Positions 13,499 to 22,828 of a stretch of DNA of 64,000 bases are shown here, one piece after another; position 1 is the first letter of the stretch, and the number at the start of each line of letters is the position of its first letter. The notes below the pieces were generated by a model. That model saw nothing but the letters and a program-made list of their open reading frames with translations. It was not told the origin of the DNA and searched no databases. The stretch is from Actinoplanes italicus. Its GTDB lineage: Bacteria; Actinomycetota; Actinomycetes; Mycobacteriales; Micromonosporaceae. Both the position numbers and the translations under genes were made by a program. The DNA lies in assembly GCF_003001815.1 (NCBI RefSeq), contig NZ_PVMZ01000003.1, positions 372,001-436,000 on the forward strand, read 5' to 3'.

Positions 13499-15173
13499 GT
13501 TCGTCGTCTCCTGGCCCACCCTGTTCATCACCGTCGACTGGGTCCGTGCGCACTGTGTCGTCCCGGACGGGTTCCGCCGCGGCGCTCCGTTCGAGATGTA
13601 CCCGTGGCAGGAGTGGTGCACGCTCAACCACTACCGGGTCCGCGAGGACGCGCTGTGGATCCCTGAGCAGCCGCTGCTGTCGACCGCGTTCCACAACCGG
13701 CGTTCGCTGATCATCGCCCCGCAGAAGACCGGCAAGGGCCCGTGGTCGGCCACCGGTGTGGCGATCGAGGCGGTCGGCCCGGCCTTGTTCGCCGGCTGGG
13801 CAGGCGAGGGCGACGGGTGGGCGTGTTCGGATCACGGGTGCGGGTGCGGCTGGGAGTACGAATATGCGCCGGGCGAGCCGATGGCGATGCGCTGGCCGAC
13901 GCCGCTGATCCAGATCACGGCGACGTCGCAGGAGCAGACGGACAACATCTACCGCCCGCTCAAGGCGATGATCAAGATGGGTCCGCTGTCCGACCAGATG
14001 AAGGTCGGCGAAGACTTCACCCGGATCCTCGGCACGATGGACGACGACGACCCGGAGCTGAACCGGATCGACGTGGTCACCAGCTCGGCTCAGTCGCGGC
14101 TCGGTAATCCGATCACGTACGCGCCGCAGGACGAGACCGGCATCTGGACCAAGCAGAACAAGATGACCAACGTCGGCGACACCCAGAACCGTGGTCTCGC
14201 CGGCATGCAGGGCCGATCGCAGGAGACGACGAACGCGTTCGACCCGACGCAGAAGTCCCAGGCCCAGACGACGTGGAACTCGAAGGCCGAAGACATCTTC
14301 AAGTTCTACCGGGCGCCGCCGAAGCACCTCAGCTACCGGAACAAGGCCGAACGCCGGAAGATCCACCAGGTCGTCTACGCCGGGTCCGGGCACATCAACC
14401 TCGACGCGATCGAGGGCTTCGCTGCCGAGCTGATCGAGAAGGGCGAGGTCACCCAGGCGGAGCGGTTCTTCGGCAACGGCATGAAGGCCGGCGCCGGCAC
14501 CTGGCTCGACGAAATCCAGCCCTGGAAGGCCCGCGCCAAGCCGCGTGAGGTGCCCGACGGGACCGCGATCGTGCTCGGGTTCGACGGCTCCGACCTCGAC
14601 GACTGGACGGCGATCCGGGCAGAGACCGAAGACGGCTACCAGTTCACCCCGACGTACGGGCCGCTGAAGCTGCCGACGATCTGGAACCCGGCCGACTGGA
14701 ACGGCCAAGCCCCGCGCCTCGAGGTCGACGACGCGATGGCCGAGCTGATGCGCCGCTTCCAGGTGGTGCGCCTGTACGCCGACCCGCCGTACTGGGCGAC
14801 CGAGGTCGACAACTGGGCGAAGCAGTACGGCGAGAAGGTCGTTCTGCGCTGGTACACGCAGCGGCCGACGCAGATGCAGGCCGCGGCAGAACGCCTGAAG
14901 ACCGACATCTTCAAGTCCGACTCGACGTTCACGCACGACGGTTGCGCGCTCACCACGGAGCACGTCGAGGCCACCCATAAAGAGACCCGGGCCGGCGGCA
15001 CCAAGGACAACCCGCAGTACGTGCTTACGAAGCCGGAAGACGGCCGCAAGATCGACGCCTGCATCACCTCGATCCTGTGCCATGAGGCCGCCGGAGACGT
15101 GACCGCCGCCAACGCGTGGGTTCCCCCACGCAAGACCCTGACCCGCGTGACCGGCCGTGTCCGCGGCTACTGA
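13485..15173 (+). CDS. Terminase large subunit
   Basis: 562 aa from GTG 13485 (a GTG at 13455 is also possible). N-terminal ATPase part: APQKTGKG (about 78-85) is the Walker A variant of this family, TATSQEQTDNIYRPLK a later conserved strand-helix, and ITYAPQDETG the Walker B region with the catalytic Glu. C-terminal nuclease part: LGFDGSDLDDWTAI and RLYADPPYWATEVDNWA carry the acidic residues of the RNase-H-like fold. It pumps and cuts phage DNA during head filling. Length is normal. Confidence 0.92.
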   Translation: METPEFVVSWPTLFITVDWVRAHCVVPDGFRRGAPFEMYPWQEWCTLNHYRVREDALWIPEQPLLSTAFHNRRSLIIAPQKTGKGPWSATGVAIEAVGPALFAGWAGEGDGWACSDHGCGCGWEYEYAPGEPMAMRWPTPLIQITATSQEQTDNIYRPLKAMIKMGPLSDQMKVGEDFTRILGTMDDDDPELNRIDVVTSSAQSRLGNPITYAPQDETGIWTKQNKMTNVGDTQNRGLAGMQGRSQETTNAFDPTQKSQAQTTWNSKAEDIFKFYRAPPKHLSYRNKAERRKIHQVVYAGSGHINLDAIEGFAAELIEKGEVTQAERFFGNGMKAGAGTWLDEIQPWKARAKPREVPDGTAIVLGFDGSDLDDWTAIRAETEDGYQFTPTYGPLKLPTIWNPADWNGQAPRLEVDDAMAELMRRFQVVRLYADPPYWATEVDNWAKQYGEKVVLRWYTQRPTQMQAAAERLKTDIFKSDSTFTHDGCALTTEHVEATHKETRAGGTKDNPQYVLTKPEDGRKIDACITSILCHEAAGDVTAANAWVPPRKTLTRVTGRVRGY

Positions 15174-15188
15174 CGACGAGGGGGGCAC

Positions 15189-16586
15189 GTGACGCAGCCC
15201 GATCCCGTCGGCAGCCCGCTGTGGTGGGTCAAGCACCTGTACGGGCAGCTTCAGGAGCAGCGCAAGCGGTTCGACCTGTACGACGCGTACTACCGGGGCC
15301 GGCCGCCACGGCTGCCGTGGCTGCCCGACCAGGCCCAGGAGGAGTTCGCGCGGCTGCTGTCGCTGTCGAACAGCAACTACATGGGCCTGGTCGTCGACGC
15401 CATGGTGGAGCGGCAGATCGTCGAGGGCTTCCGCATCGGTGCCGAGCTGGCCGCCGACATGCCCACGTGGGAGATCTGGCAGGCCAACAACCTGGACGCC
15501 TGCTCCGACCAGATCCTGCTCGAGGCGGCGATCGGCGGCTGCAGCTTCCTGCTCGTCGCCCCGCCGGATGGCGATGGACAGCCGCTGATCTACCCGGAGC
15601 ACCCCACGCAGGCCACCGTTGCCTACGAGCCCGGCTCGGGCCGCCGGCGGCGTGCGGCCGGGCTGAAGGTGTGGCAGGACGACTGGACCGGCAAGCAGAT
15701 GGCCACGCTCTACCTGCCCGACAAGATTTACAAGTACGAGGCGCCGAAGCCGCCAGCTGGTCCGACCGTGGATCCGCGGTGGGAGCCGCGCCGGGTGGCC
15801 GGCGAGTCGTGGCCGGCCCGGAACCCGCTCGGTGAGGTCCCGCTGGTCGAGGTCGCGAACAACCCGCGGATGCTGACCGGCGGCGTGTCCGAACTGGCCG
15901 ACGTCATTGTGGTCCAGGACCGCATCAACAAGACGCTGGCCGACCGGCTGATGACCCAGGACTTCGGGGCGTTCCCGCAGAAGTGGGCCAAGGGCTTCCC
16001 GTCCGAGGATGTCGACGGCAACCCGACCCGCATCGACATCGGCCGGAACCGGATCGTCACCTCCGACGCGGCAGAGACCGCGTTCGGTCAGTGGGATGCC
16101 GCGCCGCTGGACCCGTATTCGGCGGCGAAGCGCGAGGACGTCAAGGACATCGCGAGCCGTACCCGCACGCCGGCGCAGTACCTGCTCGGCGAGATGTCCA
16201 ACGTCAACGGCGAGACGCTGAAGGCGTCGGAGTCCGGCCTGGTGTCGAAGGTTCGGCAGCGCAACCGGTCCTCCGGTGAGGGATTCGAGGACACCATGAG
16301 CCTGGCCAGGCGGGCGAAGCGCCTGGCGACGGGTCCGGAGATCATCGAGACGAAGTGGCGCAACCCGGAGTTCCGCACCGAGGGCGAGCTGGTCGACTCG
16401 CTGACCAAAATGGCCACCCTCGGCGTGCCCAGCGAAGCCCTGTGGGAGCGCTGGGGCGCCACCGAGGTGGAGATCGCCCGCTGGAAGAAGCAGCTTGACG
16501 AGCAGGCCGCCCGCGACCCGCTCGGGCAGCTCACCCAGGCGGCCGGGCGCGGGATCCCCGGCGACGCCCCCGCCCTCGAGGAGTAG
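15189..16586 (+). CDS. Portal protein, SPP1 gp6-like
   Basis: 465 aa from GTG 15189 with a GAGGGGGG site. Typical features: N-terminal LYDAYYRG, LSLSNSNYMGLVVDAMVER, central VPLVEVANNPRM, QDRINKTLADRL and the RTPAQYLLGEMSNVNGETLK block. Twelve copies form the ring at one head corner through which DNA passes; it binds terminase during packaging and connectors afterwards. Confidence 0.93.
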   Translation: MTQPDPVGSPLWWVKHLYGQLQEQRKRFDLYDAYYRGRPPRLPWLPDQAQEEFARLLSLSNSNYMGLVVDAMVERQIVEGFRIGAELAADMPTWEIWQANNLDACSDQILLEAAIGGCSFLLVAPPDGDGQPLIYPEHPTQATVAYEPGSGRRRRAAGLKVWQDDWTGKQMATLYLPDKIYKYEAPKPPAGPTVDPRWEPRRVAGESWPARNPLGEVPLVEVANNPRMLTGGVSELADVIVVQDRINKTLADRLMTQDFGAFPQKWAKGFPSEDVDGNPTRIDIGRNRIVTSDAAETAFGQWDAAPLDPYSAAKREDVKDIASRTRTPAQYLLGEMSNVNGETLKASESGLVSKVRQRNRSSGEGFEDTMSLARRAKRLATGPEIIETKWRNPEFRTEGELVDSLTKMATLGVPSEALWERWGATEVEIARWKKQLDEQAARDPLGQLTQAAGRGIPGDAPALEE

Positions 16587-16589
16587 GTC

Positions 16590-17483
16590 GTGGCGGTCGA
16601 GGAGATCGCCGCCGGGCACGCCGAACGGCAGGTGGCACTCGCACGCCGGACCGCAGTCGAGCTGGGCAAGCTGTGGCGGCACGTCGACCGGGACCGGATT
16701 GCCGCATCCTGGGGTGGCCTGCTGCCTCAGGCGCTGACGATTCTCGGCACCTCGCAGGCGACCGCGGCCGCGTCAGCAGGGCTGTACGTCGATGACGTGC
16801 TCGCCGCGTCTGGCGTTGCTGCGGAAGCCGCCGGGCGCATCTTGCCGGGAGCGTTCGCCGGTATCGCGAGCGACGGCAGGCCCCTGGCCTCGCTGCTGCT
16901 GCAACCGGCGTTGACCTCGCTGGGGCAGATCAAGAACGGCGCCACCCCGGCCAGTGCGCTCGCGACGGGCCGGTTCACGCTCGACCTGATCGCCCGAACG
17001 CAGGTCGCCGACGCCGGCCGCGTGGCGGTAGGTACGGCTATCGCGGCCCGTCCTCAGGTGACCGGCTACGTGCGGATGATCGTCGGGAAGACGTGCTCGC
17101 GCTGCCTGATCCTCGCCGGGCGCCGGTACCAGTGGAATGCAGGCTTCCGTCGGCATCCGAGGTGCGACTGCCGGCACGTGCCCTACGCCGAAGACGTGCC
17201 CGGAGACGTCAGCACCGACCCGGACGCCTACTTCCGCAGCCTCTCCCGCACCGAGCAGGACGACCTGCTCGGCAAGGACGGGGCGGCGGCGGCCAGGGCC
17301 GGGGCGGACCTGGCCCAGGTGGTCAACGCCCGGCGCGGCATGTACACCGCCGACGGCCGCCAGTACACGCGTGAGGCCGCAGGCCGCCAGCGCCGCCGGC
17401 TGATGCCCGAGCAGATCCTCCGCGAAGCCCGCGACCGCGACGATGCGATCCGGCTCCTACGGCTGCATCGCTACATCTTCTGA
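16590..17483 (+). CDS. MuF-like minor capsid protein
   Basis: 297 aa from GTG 16590. Long helical N-terminal part, then the MuF-type metal motif CSRCLILAGRRYQWNAGF with HPRCDCRHVPY (Cys169, Cys172, His189, Cys192, Cys194, His196). Such proteins lie between portal and scaffold genes and enter the capsid or assist assembly. The C-terminus is basic. Confidence 0.85.
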   Translation: MAVEEIAAGHAERQVALARRTAVELGKLWRHVDRDRIAASWGGLLPQALTILGTSQATAAASAGLYVDDVLAASGVAAEAAGRILPGAFAGIASDGRPLASLLLQPALTSLGQIKNGATPASALATGRFTLDLIARTQVADAGRVAVGTAIAARPQVTGYVRMIVGKTCSRCLILAGRRYQWNAGFRRHPRCDCRHVPYAEDVPGDVSTDPDAYFRSLSRTEQDDLLGKDGAAAARAGADLAQVVNARRGMYTADGRQYTREAAGRQRRRLMPEQILREARDRDDAIRLLRLHRYIF

Positions 17484-17528
17484 CGTCCCCGCCGCGAGGG
17501 CGGGCGATCTGCAAGGAGTACAGCCGCG

Positions 17529-18035
17529 ATGGCTGACGACACCACGCTGGACGACGACACCGCGACGGGCGCCGACCAGGACAGCACCGCCCCTGCCGCC
17601 GAACCTGCCGACGACCTCGGCGACGCAGGCCGGCGCGCGCTCACCGAAGAACGCCGGGCACGCAAGGTCGCCGAGCGCGAGCTGGCCAACCTTCGCAAGG
17701 CCGCCATGAGCGATCAGGAACGTGCCGTAGCTGAGGCAAAAGCGGCAGGCCTTGCCGAAGCTGCCCGCGCTGCAGCGCCTCGACTGGTCAGGGCAGAGTT
17801 CCGAGCCGCGGCCGCAGGCCAGATCGACAGGCAGGCCCTCGACGCCTACCTCGAGGACGTCGACCTCACCAAGTTCGTCACCGACGAGGGCGAGCCGGAC
17901 CTGAAAGCCATCGAGGCCCGCATCAAGCGGCTCGGCGGTGGCAAGCCGGCCGACTTCGACGGTGGCGCCCGCACCCCGGCCGCATCACCCACCGACATGA
18001 ACTCACTCATCCGGCGCGCCGCCGGCCTGAGCTGA
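17529..18035 (+). CDS. Capsid scaffolding protein
   Basis: 168 aa with the usual layout: acidic, disordered N-terminus (about 1-35), a coiled-coil rich in Ala, Glu, Arg and Lys (36-100), and a short C-terminal part with RRAAG. Located immediately before the major capsid gene. Scaffolds guide capsid subunits into a procapsid and leave before DNA entry. Confidence 0.85.
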   Translation: MADDTTLDDDTATGADQDSTAPAAEPADDLGDAGRRALTEERRARKVAERELANLRKAAMSDQERAVAEAKAAGLAEAARAAAPRLVRAEFRAAAAGQIDRQALDAYLEDVDLTKFVTDEGEPDLKAIEARIKRLGGGKPADFDGGARTPAASPTDMNSLIRRAAGLS

Positions 18036-18093
18036 ACGCAGCACCCGGCACGCCGCGGGGACCGCTGCTCCACATCCGAACCAGGAGGTTCAC

Positions 18094-19044
18094 GTGGCGT
18101 ACAACAACCTCGTCAGCCGCACCGATGCTGGCGCGCTGATCCCCGAGGAAGTTTCTCGGGACATGATTCGCCGGGCCACCGAGGACTCGGCGACCCTGCG
18201 CCTGTTCCGGAAGGTGCCGGTCGGCCGCAGCCAGGTCCGGTTCCCGGTCCTGTCCGCGCTGCCGGTCGCGTACTTCGTCAACGGCGACACCGGTCTGAAG
18301 CAGACGACCGAGGTCAACTGGGCGAACAAGTACCTCAACATCGAGGAGATCGCCGCGATCGTCCCGGTGCCGGACAACGTCGTCGCCGACGTCGAGCTGG
18401 ACATCTGGGACGAGATGATGCCGTACCTCGTCGAGGCGTTCTACCGCTGCTTCGACTCGGCGGTGTTCTTCGGCACCAACGCCCCCGGCACGTGGCCGAC
18501 CAACATTGCCGCTGCTGCGGCAGCCGCGGGCAATGCCGTCACTGTCGGCACCGCCACCGCCGCACAGGGCGGATTCATGGGCGACTTCGACGCCACGATC
18601 GCCACGATCGAGGCCGACGGTTTCGACATGACCGGCGTCGTCGCGGCTCGCACCGCGCGCGCCCGGCTCCGTGCCGCCCGCGACACCACCGGCCAGAAGA
18701 CCGACGTCGGCCGCGTCAACGGCGCGCTGACCGAGATCGACGGCGCCCCCATCGTCTACCCGATGCGCGGCCTGTGGCCCACCGGCGTCGGCACCCCGCT
18801 GGCGTTCGCCGGCGACTGGAGCAACTTCGTCGCCGGTGTCCGCCAGGACATCACGATGAAGGTCCTCACCGAGGCCGTCATCCAGGACAACACCGGCCAG
18901 ATCATCTACAACCTGGCCCAGCAGGACATGACCGCCCTGCGTCTCACCTTCCGCGTCGGGTGGCAGGTCGCCAACCTCCTGAACTACGACCAGCCGACCG
19001 AAGGCAACCGCTACCCGGTCGCCCGCCTCAACAACGCGTCCTGA
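18094..19044 (+). CDS. Major capsid protein, HK97 fold
   Basis: 316 aa from GTG 18094, with an AGGAGG site. The N-terminal SRDMIRRATEDSATLRLF, KVPVGRSQVRFPVL and the acidic EIAAIVPVPDNVVADVELD region are typical of HK97-type phage_capsid proteins, as is the C-terminal QDMTALRLTFRVGWQVAN. No long N-terminal delta domain is present, in line with the separate scaffold gene. Forms the icosahedral shell. Confidence 0.93.
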   Translation: MAYNNLVSRTDAGALIPEEVSRDMIRRATEDSATLRLFRKVPVGRSQVRFPVLSALPVAYFVNGDTGLKQTTEVNWANKYLNIEEIAAIVPVPDNVVADVELDIWDEMMPYLVEAFYRCFDSAVFFGTNAPGTWPTNIAAAAAAAGNAVTVGTATAAQGGFMGDFDATIATIEADGFDMTGVVAARTARARLRAARDTTGQKTDVGRVNGALTEIDGAPIVYPMRGLWPTGVGTPLAFAGDWSNFVAGVRQDITMKVLTEAVIQDNTGQIIYNLAQQDMTALRLTFRVGWQVANLLNYDQPTEGNRYPVARLNNAS

Positions 19045-19059
19045 TCGGAGACCTGACCC

Positions 19060-19467
19060 ATGACCGCACCATTCGGCAAGGTCCTGCAGAACCCGGTCCA
19101 GCCCGAGGCGACCGCCGGCAACAGCCGTAACGCCAACCTGTTCCGCGTCGACTCGGACGGCACGGTCGCCTCGGTGACCTACGCCCCGATCGCCGCGATC
19201 ACCGGGGCGAACACCAACACCCGCTCCGTCTCCCTGGTCAACAAAGGCCAGTCCGGCGCGGGCAACACGGTGGTCGCCACCATCCAGTACAACTCCGGCG
19301 TCAACGCGGCCGCCAGCGACGAGAACACCGTCACCCTGTCCGGCACGCCCGCCAACCTCACCGTCGCCGCCGGCGACATCCTGCAGTGGCAGTCCACCGC
19401 GGTCGGCACCGGCATCGCCGACCCGGGCGGGCTGGTCTGCGTGACCGTCTCCGCCCGCTACGCCTAG
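19060..19467 (+). CDS. Probable capsid decoration or head protein
   Basis: 135 aa, ATG 19060. Thr/Ala/Val-rich, beta-strand pattern throughout (SVTYAPIAAITGAN, VVATIQYNSGVN), as in small external head proteins. Position right after the capsid gene supports a decoration role, but sequence alone does not prove it. Confidence 0.6.
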   Translation: MTAPFGKVLQNPVQPEATAGNSRNANLFRVDSDGTVASVTYAPIAAITGANTNTRSVSLVNKGQSGAGNTVVATIQYNSGVNAAASDENTVTLSGTPANLTVAAGDILQWQSTAVGTGIADPGGLVCVTVSARYA

Positions 19468-19480
19468 AAGGAGGCCCGTC

Positions 19481-19774
19481 ATGGGCGTCAGCACGAACCG
19501 GAACCACCCGGAAACCTCCGAAGCGGGCCAGAAGGCCAAGGACGACGCGGTCAACGCCGACAGGTCTACCGCCGAGGTTCAGGCCAAGGTCGACGAGGAC
19601 CAGGCGCGCGGTTTCCGTGGCGTCGAGGTCGACCCGACCCCGAACGAGAACTACACCATCGCCGGTGTCACCTCCGGCGCGCCGACGCCGGAGACCGACG
19701 ACGCCGCCGCCGAGACCGCCCGCAAGGCGCAGGTGACCGCAGCCAACACGGCCGCGGGCGTCGCCAAGCGCTGA
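19481..19774 (+). CDS. Small head-region protein, helical and acidic
   Basis: 97 aa, ATG 19481 with an AAGGAGG site. Highly charged, Ala/Lys/Asp-rich and predicted mostly helical or disordered. Located between decoration-like and connector genes. Function unknown. Confidence 0.55.
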   Translation: MGVSTNRNHPETSEAGQKAKDDAVNADRSTAEVQAKVDEDQARGFRGVEVDPTPNENYTIAGVTSGAPTPETDDAAAETARKAQVTAANTAAGVAKR

Positions 19775-19798
19775 GACAGCAGAAGGGAGGCGAGCACC

Positions 19799-20419
19799 GT
19801 GGCCGACATGCTCGTCACAGCCGAGGAGCTTGCCTCCCTGATGCAGCAGGACGTCGACACCGCAACAGCGACCCTGGCTATTGAGATCGCTACCGGTGTT
19901 GTTCAGTCCGCGGCCGGGCAGCGCATTATCGAGGTCGTCGACGACGAGGCCGTTATCGACCTGGACGTCTGCGACAACAGTCTCTACCTGCCGCTACCCG
20001 AGCGGCCGGTCACGGATGTCACCTCCGCCACGGTCGGTGCCACCGTGGTCACCGACTATCAGGCGCAGTTACAGCGGGGCCGGCTGTGGCGGTCGATGGG
20101 CTGGCGGTCGGCGACCTTGCCGTACTGGAACGCCCCGTCCACGGTCACCGTCGTCTACACCCACGGCTATCCGGTCGGGCACCAGCGGCTGCAGCTCGCC
20201 CGCAGCGTCGTGTTCGACCTGGCGAAGACCGGCTACAACACCGCTGCCGGCTCGGGCGCGATCGTGAGCGAACAGATCGACGACTACAGCGTCCGGTACG
20301 CGGAGATGGCCGCCACCATCGAAGCTGCCCTCGACCCCGACGGGCCGCTCGCCCGAGCCCTGCGGCGGCAGTACGGGCGCCCGCCCGGGTCGGTGAAGCT
20401 GATCGCCGCGAGGGGCTGA
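19799..20419 (+). CDS. Head-tail connector (adaptor)
   Basis: 206 aa from GTG 19799. The N-terminal helix VTAEELASLMQQDVDTATA, the LYLPLPERPVTDVTSATV strand block and the helical C-terminus are the pattern of gp6/HK97-type connectors. It would bind under the portal ring and start the neck. Confidence 0.8.
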   Translation: MADMLVTAEELASLMQQDVDTATATLAIEIATGVVQSAAGQRIIEVVDDEAVIDLDVCDNSLYLPLPERPVTDVTSATVGATVVTDYQAQLQRGRLWRSMGWRSATLPYWNAPSTVTVVYTHGYPVGHQRLQLARSVVFDLAKTGYNTAAGSGAIVSEQIDDYSVRYAEMAATIEAALDPDGPLARALRRQYGRPPGSVKLIAARG

Positions 20420-20420
20420 C

Positions 20421-21686
20421 GTGGCGGTCACCACCGAGCCGCCCTGGCTCAACAAGGCGGCCGGTACAGCGGCGCGTAACGGCACCACCAGCCACACGAT
20501 CAACTTCGGGTTCACCTCGACGTCCGGCAGCCTGCTCGTGGTCTTCATCCACGGCGCGGTCACCAACACGGCATCGGGCTGGACGAAGCAGGCCGGCCCG
20601 GTCGCGACCGGCGAGTGCAGCCTGTTCACCAAGACCAGCGCGGGCGATTCGTCGATCACGGTCACGCACAACGGGTCCAACTACCCCGTCAACTACGTGA
20701 TCTACGAGTTCCCGACCGGGTCGACCGTCACCGGCGTGGACTCCACGACCGGCAGCAACGACACCCTTGTCGGCCTGACCGGGCTGTCCGGCGCTGCGCA
20801 GGTGACGATCGCCGCGATCGGCCGGGTCGCGATCGGCAGCGAAACCGGCGCGTCCGCGACCTGGCCCGGCTCCCTGGTCGAGGACGCCGACGCGTTCGTC
20901 GCCGCGTCCGGCACCGACGGCAGCTACTTCACCGTCGGGCACCAGATCAACGTGACGGCCTCCACCTGGTCGCCGACCGTCTCGATCTCCTATACCGGCG
21001 CGTGGGGCAACGGCCAGCGCGAGACGATCTCCGCCGTCTTCGATGTTGCCGCGGCAAGCACGCCCGTCACCGGCGCGGCCGCCCTCGCCGTCACCGCCAC
21101 CCTCGCGGCCGGCGCGAACCGTGTGGCGGTCGCCGGAGCCGCAACGGCAGCAACCGCCACCGTCACTGCCGGCGCGACAGGGATGCGACCTGCGCAAGCC
21201 GCTCTCGCGGCGACCGCCACCCTGGCCACCGGAGCCGGTCGGACAGCGCAGCCGACAGCCGCCCTGCCCGTCACGGTCACGCTCGCAGCGACGACCGCTG
21301 CAACCAAGCCCACCAGCGCTGGCATCGCCGCAACCGTGACCCTGACCGCCGGGGCAGATACGGGCACGGCCCCGCAAACAGCCGCAGCAGCGCTGGCGGC
21401 CACAGCAACCTTGGCTGCCGGGGCGACGAGGCTCCAGCCTGCCGGTGCGGCACTTGCCGTCACAGCCGCCCTGGCCGCCGCCTCCCAGAGGACAGCGGTC
21501 GCTGCCGCTTCGCTCGCCGCAACGGCCACGCTGACCGCCGGGGCCATGCCCGCCCGGCAAGCCCTAGCCGCCCTGCCCGCCCTGGCCACCCTGACCGCCA
21601 GCGCCACAGCGGGCGGAAAGATCACCTACCGGCCGAACGCCGGAACCACCGCCCGCCCGTACGCGGGCATCACGCTCCGACCGTAG
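20421..21686 (+). CDS. Large virion protein with jelly-roll-like head and nine Ala/Thr repeats
   Basis: 421 aa from GTG 20421. Residues 1-210 are beta-rich (TSGSLLVVFIHGAVTN, NYPVNYVIYEF), resembling domains of phage fibres. Residues about 215-400 consist of nine imperfect 20-22-residue units around ALAATATLAAGA. The last part, ITYRPNAGTTARPYAGITL, is different. It lies between connector genes, so it may be a head fibre or neck whisker rather than a tail tip fibre. Confidence 0.65.
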   Translation: MAVTTEPPWLNKAAGTAARNGTTSHTINFGFTSTSGSLLVVFIHGAVTNTASGWTKQAGPVATGECSLFTKTSAGDSSITVTHNGSNYPVNYVIYEFPTGSTVTGVDSTTGSNDTLVGLTGLSGAAQVTIAAIGRVAIGSETGASATWPGSLVEDADAFVAASGTDGSYFTVGHQINVTASTWSPTVSISYTGAWGNGQRETISAVFDVAAASTPVTGAAALAVTATLAAGANRVAVAGAATAATATVTAGATGMRPAQAALAATATLATGAGRTAQPTAALPVTVTLAATTAATKPTSAGIAATVTLTAGADTGTAPQTAAAALAATATLAAGATRLQPAGAALAVTAALAAASQRTAVAAASLAATATLTAGAMPARQALAALPALATLTASATAGGKITYRPNAGTTARPYAGITLRP

Positions 21687-21694
21687 GGAGAGCC

Positions 21695-22024
21695 ATGGCC
21701 AAGAACATCGGCGGCGGCCGCGCACTGCGCGTCTGCGACCTGTGCGGAGGCGTCGACGACCACCCCCGCCACGTCCTCGCCGGCGGCGACCCGGACGCCT
21801 TCCCGCGGCCGACCCCCGAAGCGGTCCGCCTCGTCCTCGAAGCCGCCCCCGCCGACGAGGCCGACCGCCTCCTCTCCGACCTGCTCGACACCGGCACCTC
21901 CGACCGGCACATGGACTGCTGCCGCGCGGCGGGCTGCCCCGACGGCAGCTGCAACACGGTCACCGCCGGGGCCGAGGAGCTCCGCGGTGCCGACCTGCTG
22001 AACCACCTGATGAAGGAGGCGTGA
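21695..22024 (+). CDS. Cys-rich small structural-region protein
   Basis: 109 aa from ATG 21695 with GGGAGAG upstream. CDLC near the N-terminus and CCRAAGC with CPDGSC near residues 75-87 suggest metal binding. Middle part helical. Similar small proteins occur in head-tail regions of actinophages; function unknown. Confidence 0.65.
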   Translation: MAKNIGGGRALRVCDLCGGVDDHPRHVLAGGDPDAFPRPTPEAVRLVLEAAPADEADRLLSDLLDTGTSDRHMDCCRAAGCPDGSCNTVTAGAEELRGADLLNHLMKEA

Positions 22025-22025
22025 G

Positions 22026-22430
22026 ATGGCCCGCGGACTGTCTACCGTCAACCTGGCCAACGCCTGGCTCAACAGCATGCGCGGCGGCGGCAATGGCGTC
22101 ACCTTCACTGCCCCGGCCACCCTGTTCGCGCAGCTGCACACCGGTGACCCGGGCGCGTCCGGCACCACCGCGGTGTCGTCGACGACCACCCGGCAGGCGA
22201 TGGGCTTCGGTGCCGCCTCGGCCGGGTCGATGTCGCTATCGACGCAGCCGTCCTGGACGTCATGGGCCGGCACGAACGGCGAGGTTGTCACCGACGCCTC
22301 CTGCCACTCGGCCAGTTCGGCAGGCACCTTCTACTTCTCCACCCAGCTCACGGCCAGCAAAACCGTGAACACGGGCGACACGATCACGATTACGACCTGG
22401 ACGTTCAGCCTGGCACCCCTGGCGGCCTGA
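22026..22430 (+). CDS. Virion protein of the LHTGDPG type
   Basis: 134 aa from GTG or ATG near 22026. The block LFAQLHTGDPGASGT followed by RQAMGFGAAS is the hallmark of a beta-rich family found in many siphophage head-tail regions. Probably a structural or tail-associated protein. It overlaps the next gene by one base. Confidence 0.75.
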   Translation: MARGLSTVNLANAWLNSMRGGGNGVTFTAPATLFAQLHTGDPGASGTTAVSSTTTRQAMGFGAASAGSMSLSTQPSWTSWAGTNGEVVTDASCHSASSAGTFYFSTQLTASKTVNTGDTITITTWTFSLAPLAA

Positions 22431-22828
22431 TGTCCCGCGCCAGCGTCCTCGCCCGCGGCCGCGCCAAGGCCGAAGAGGGCATGGAAGACGCGTGCACGAT
22501 CATCCGGATCGGCGACCGGGTCACGGACACCACCACCGGCGAGGTCACCGAGCCGGCCACCACGCTGTACACCGGGAAGTGCCGCGTCCAGCAGGCAACC
22601 GCCCAGGCCCAGCGTGAGGATGCGGGCGAGGATCGGCTGCTGATGCTCCGCCTCGAGGTGCAGCTACCCATGTCGGTGACCGGCCTTGAGGTCGGCGACC
22701 GGATCACAATCACCGCGTCGGAGAACGACCCGGACCTGCCCGGCCGCGTCTTCCGGATCCACGACCTGGCGCACGCCACGCACAAGACCGCACGCCGCGT
22801 GCAGTGCCTCGAGGTCACGGGGTCCTGA
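22430..22828 (+). CDS. Head-closure-like protein (DUF6093 type)
   Basis: 132 aa from ATG 22430. Pattern MEDACTIIRIGDRVTDTTTG, then TTLYTGKCRVQ and VGDRITITASENDPDLPGR, matches DUF6093 proteins, which occupy the head-closure (stopper) position. It would seal DNA in the head and join the tail. Confidence 0.75.
   Translation: MSRASVLARGRAKAEEGMEDACTIIRIGDRVTDTTTGEVTEPATTLYTGKCRVQQATAQAQREDAGEDRLLMLRLEVQLPMSVTGLEVGDRITITASENDPDLPGRVFRIHDLAHATHKTARRVQCLEVTGS

Noticed and set aside
13473..16682. 1069-codon minus-strand frame opposite terminase and portal
   Set aside because: The + strand carries clear terminase and portal genes. The reverse frame has only Arg/Leu/Gly-rich sequence without motifs, an effect of high G+C codon bias.
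18007..19554. 515-codon minus-strand frame opposite scaffold and capsid genes
   Set aside because: The capsid gene on + is certain; the reverse frame is Gly/Asp/Val-rich with no motif.
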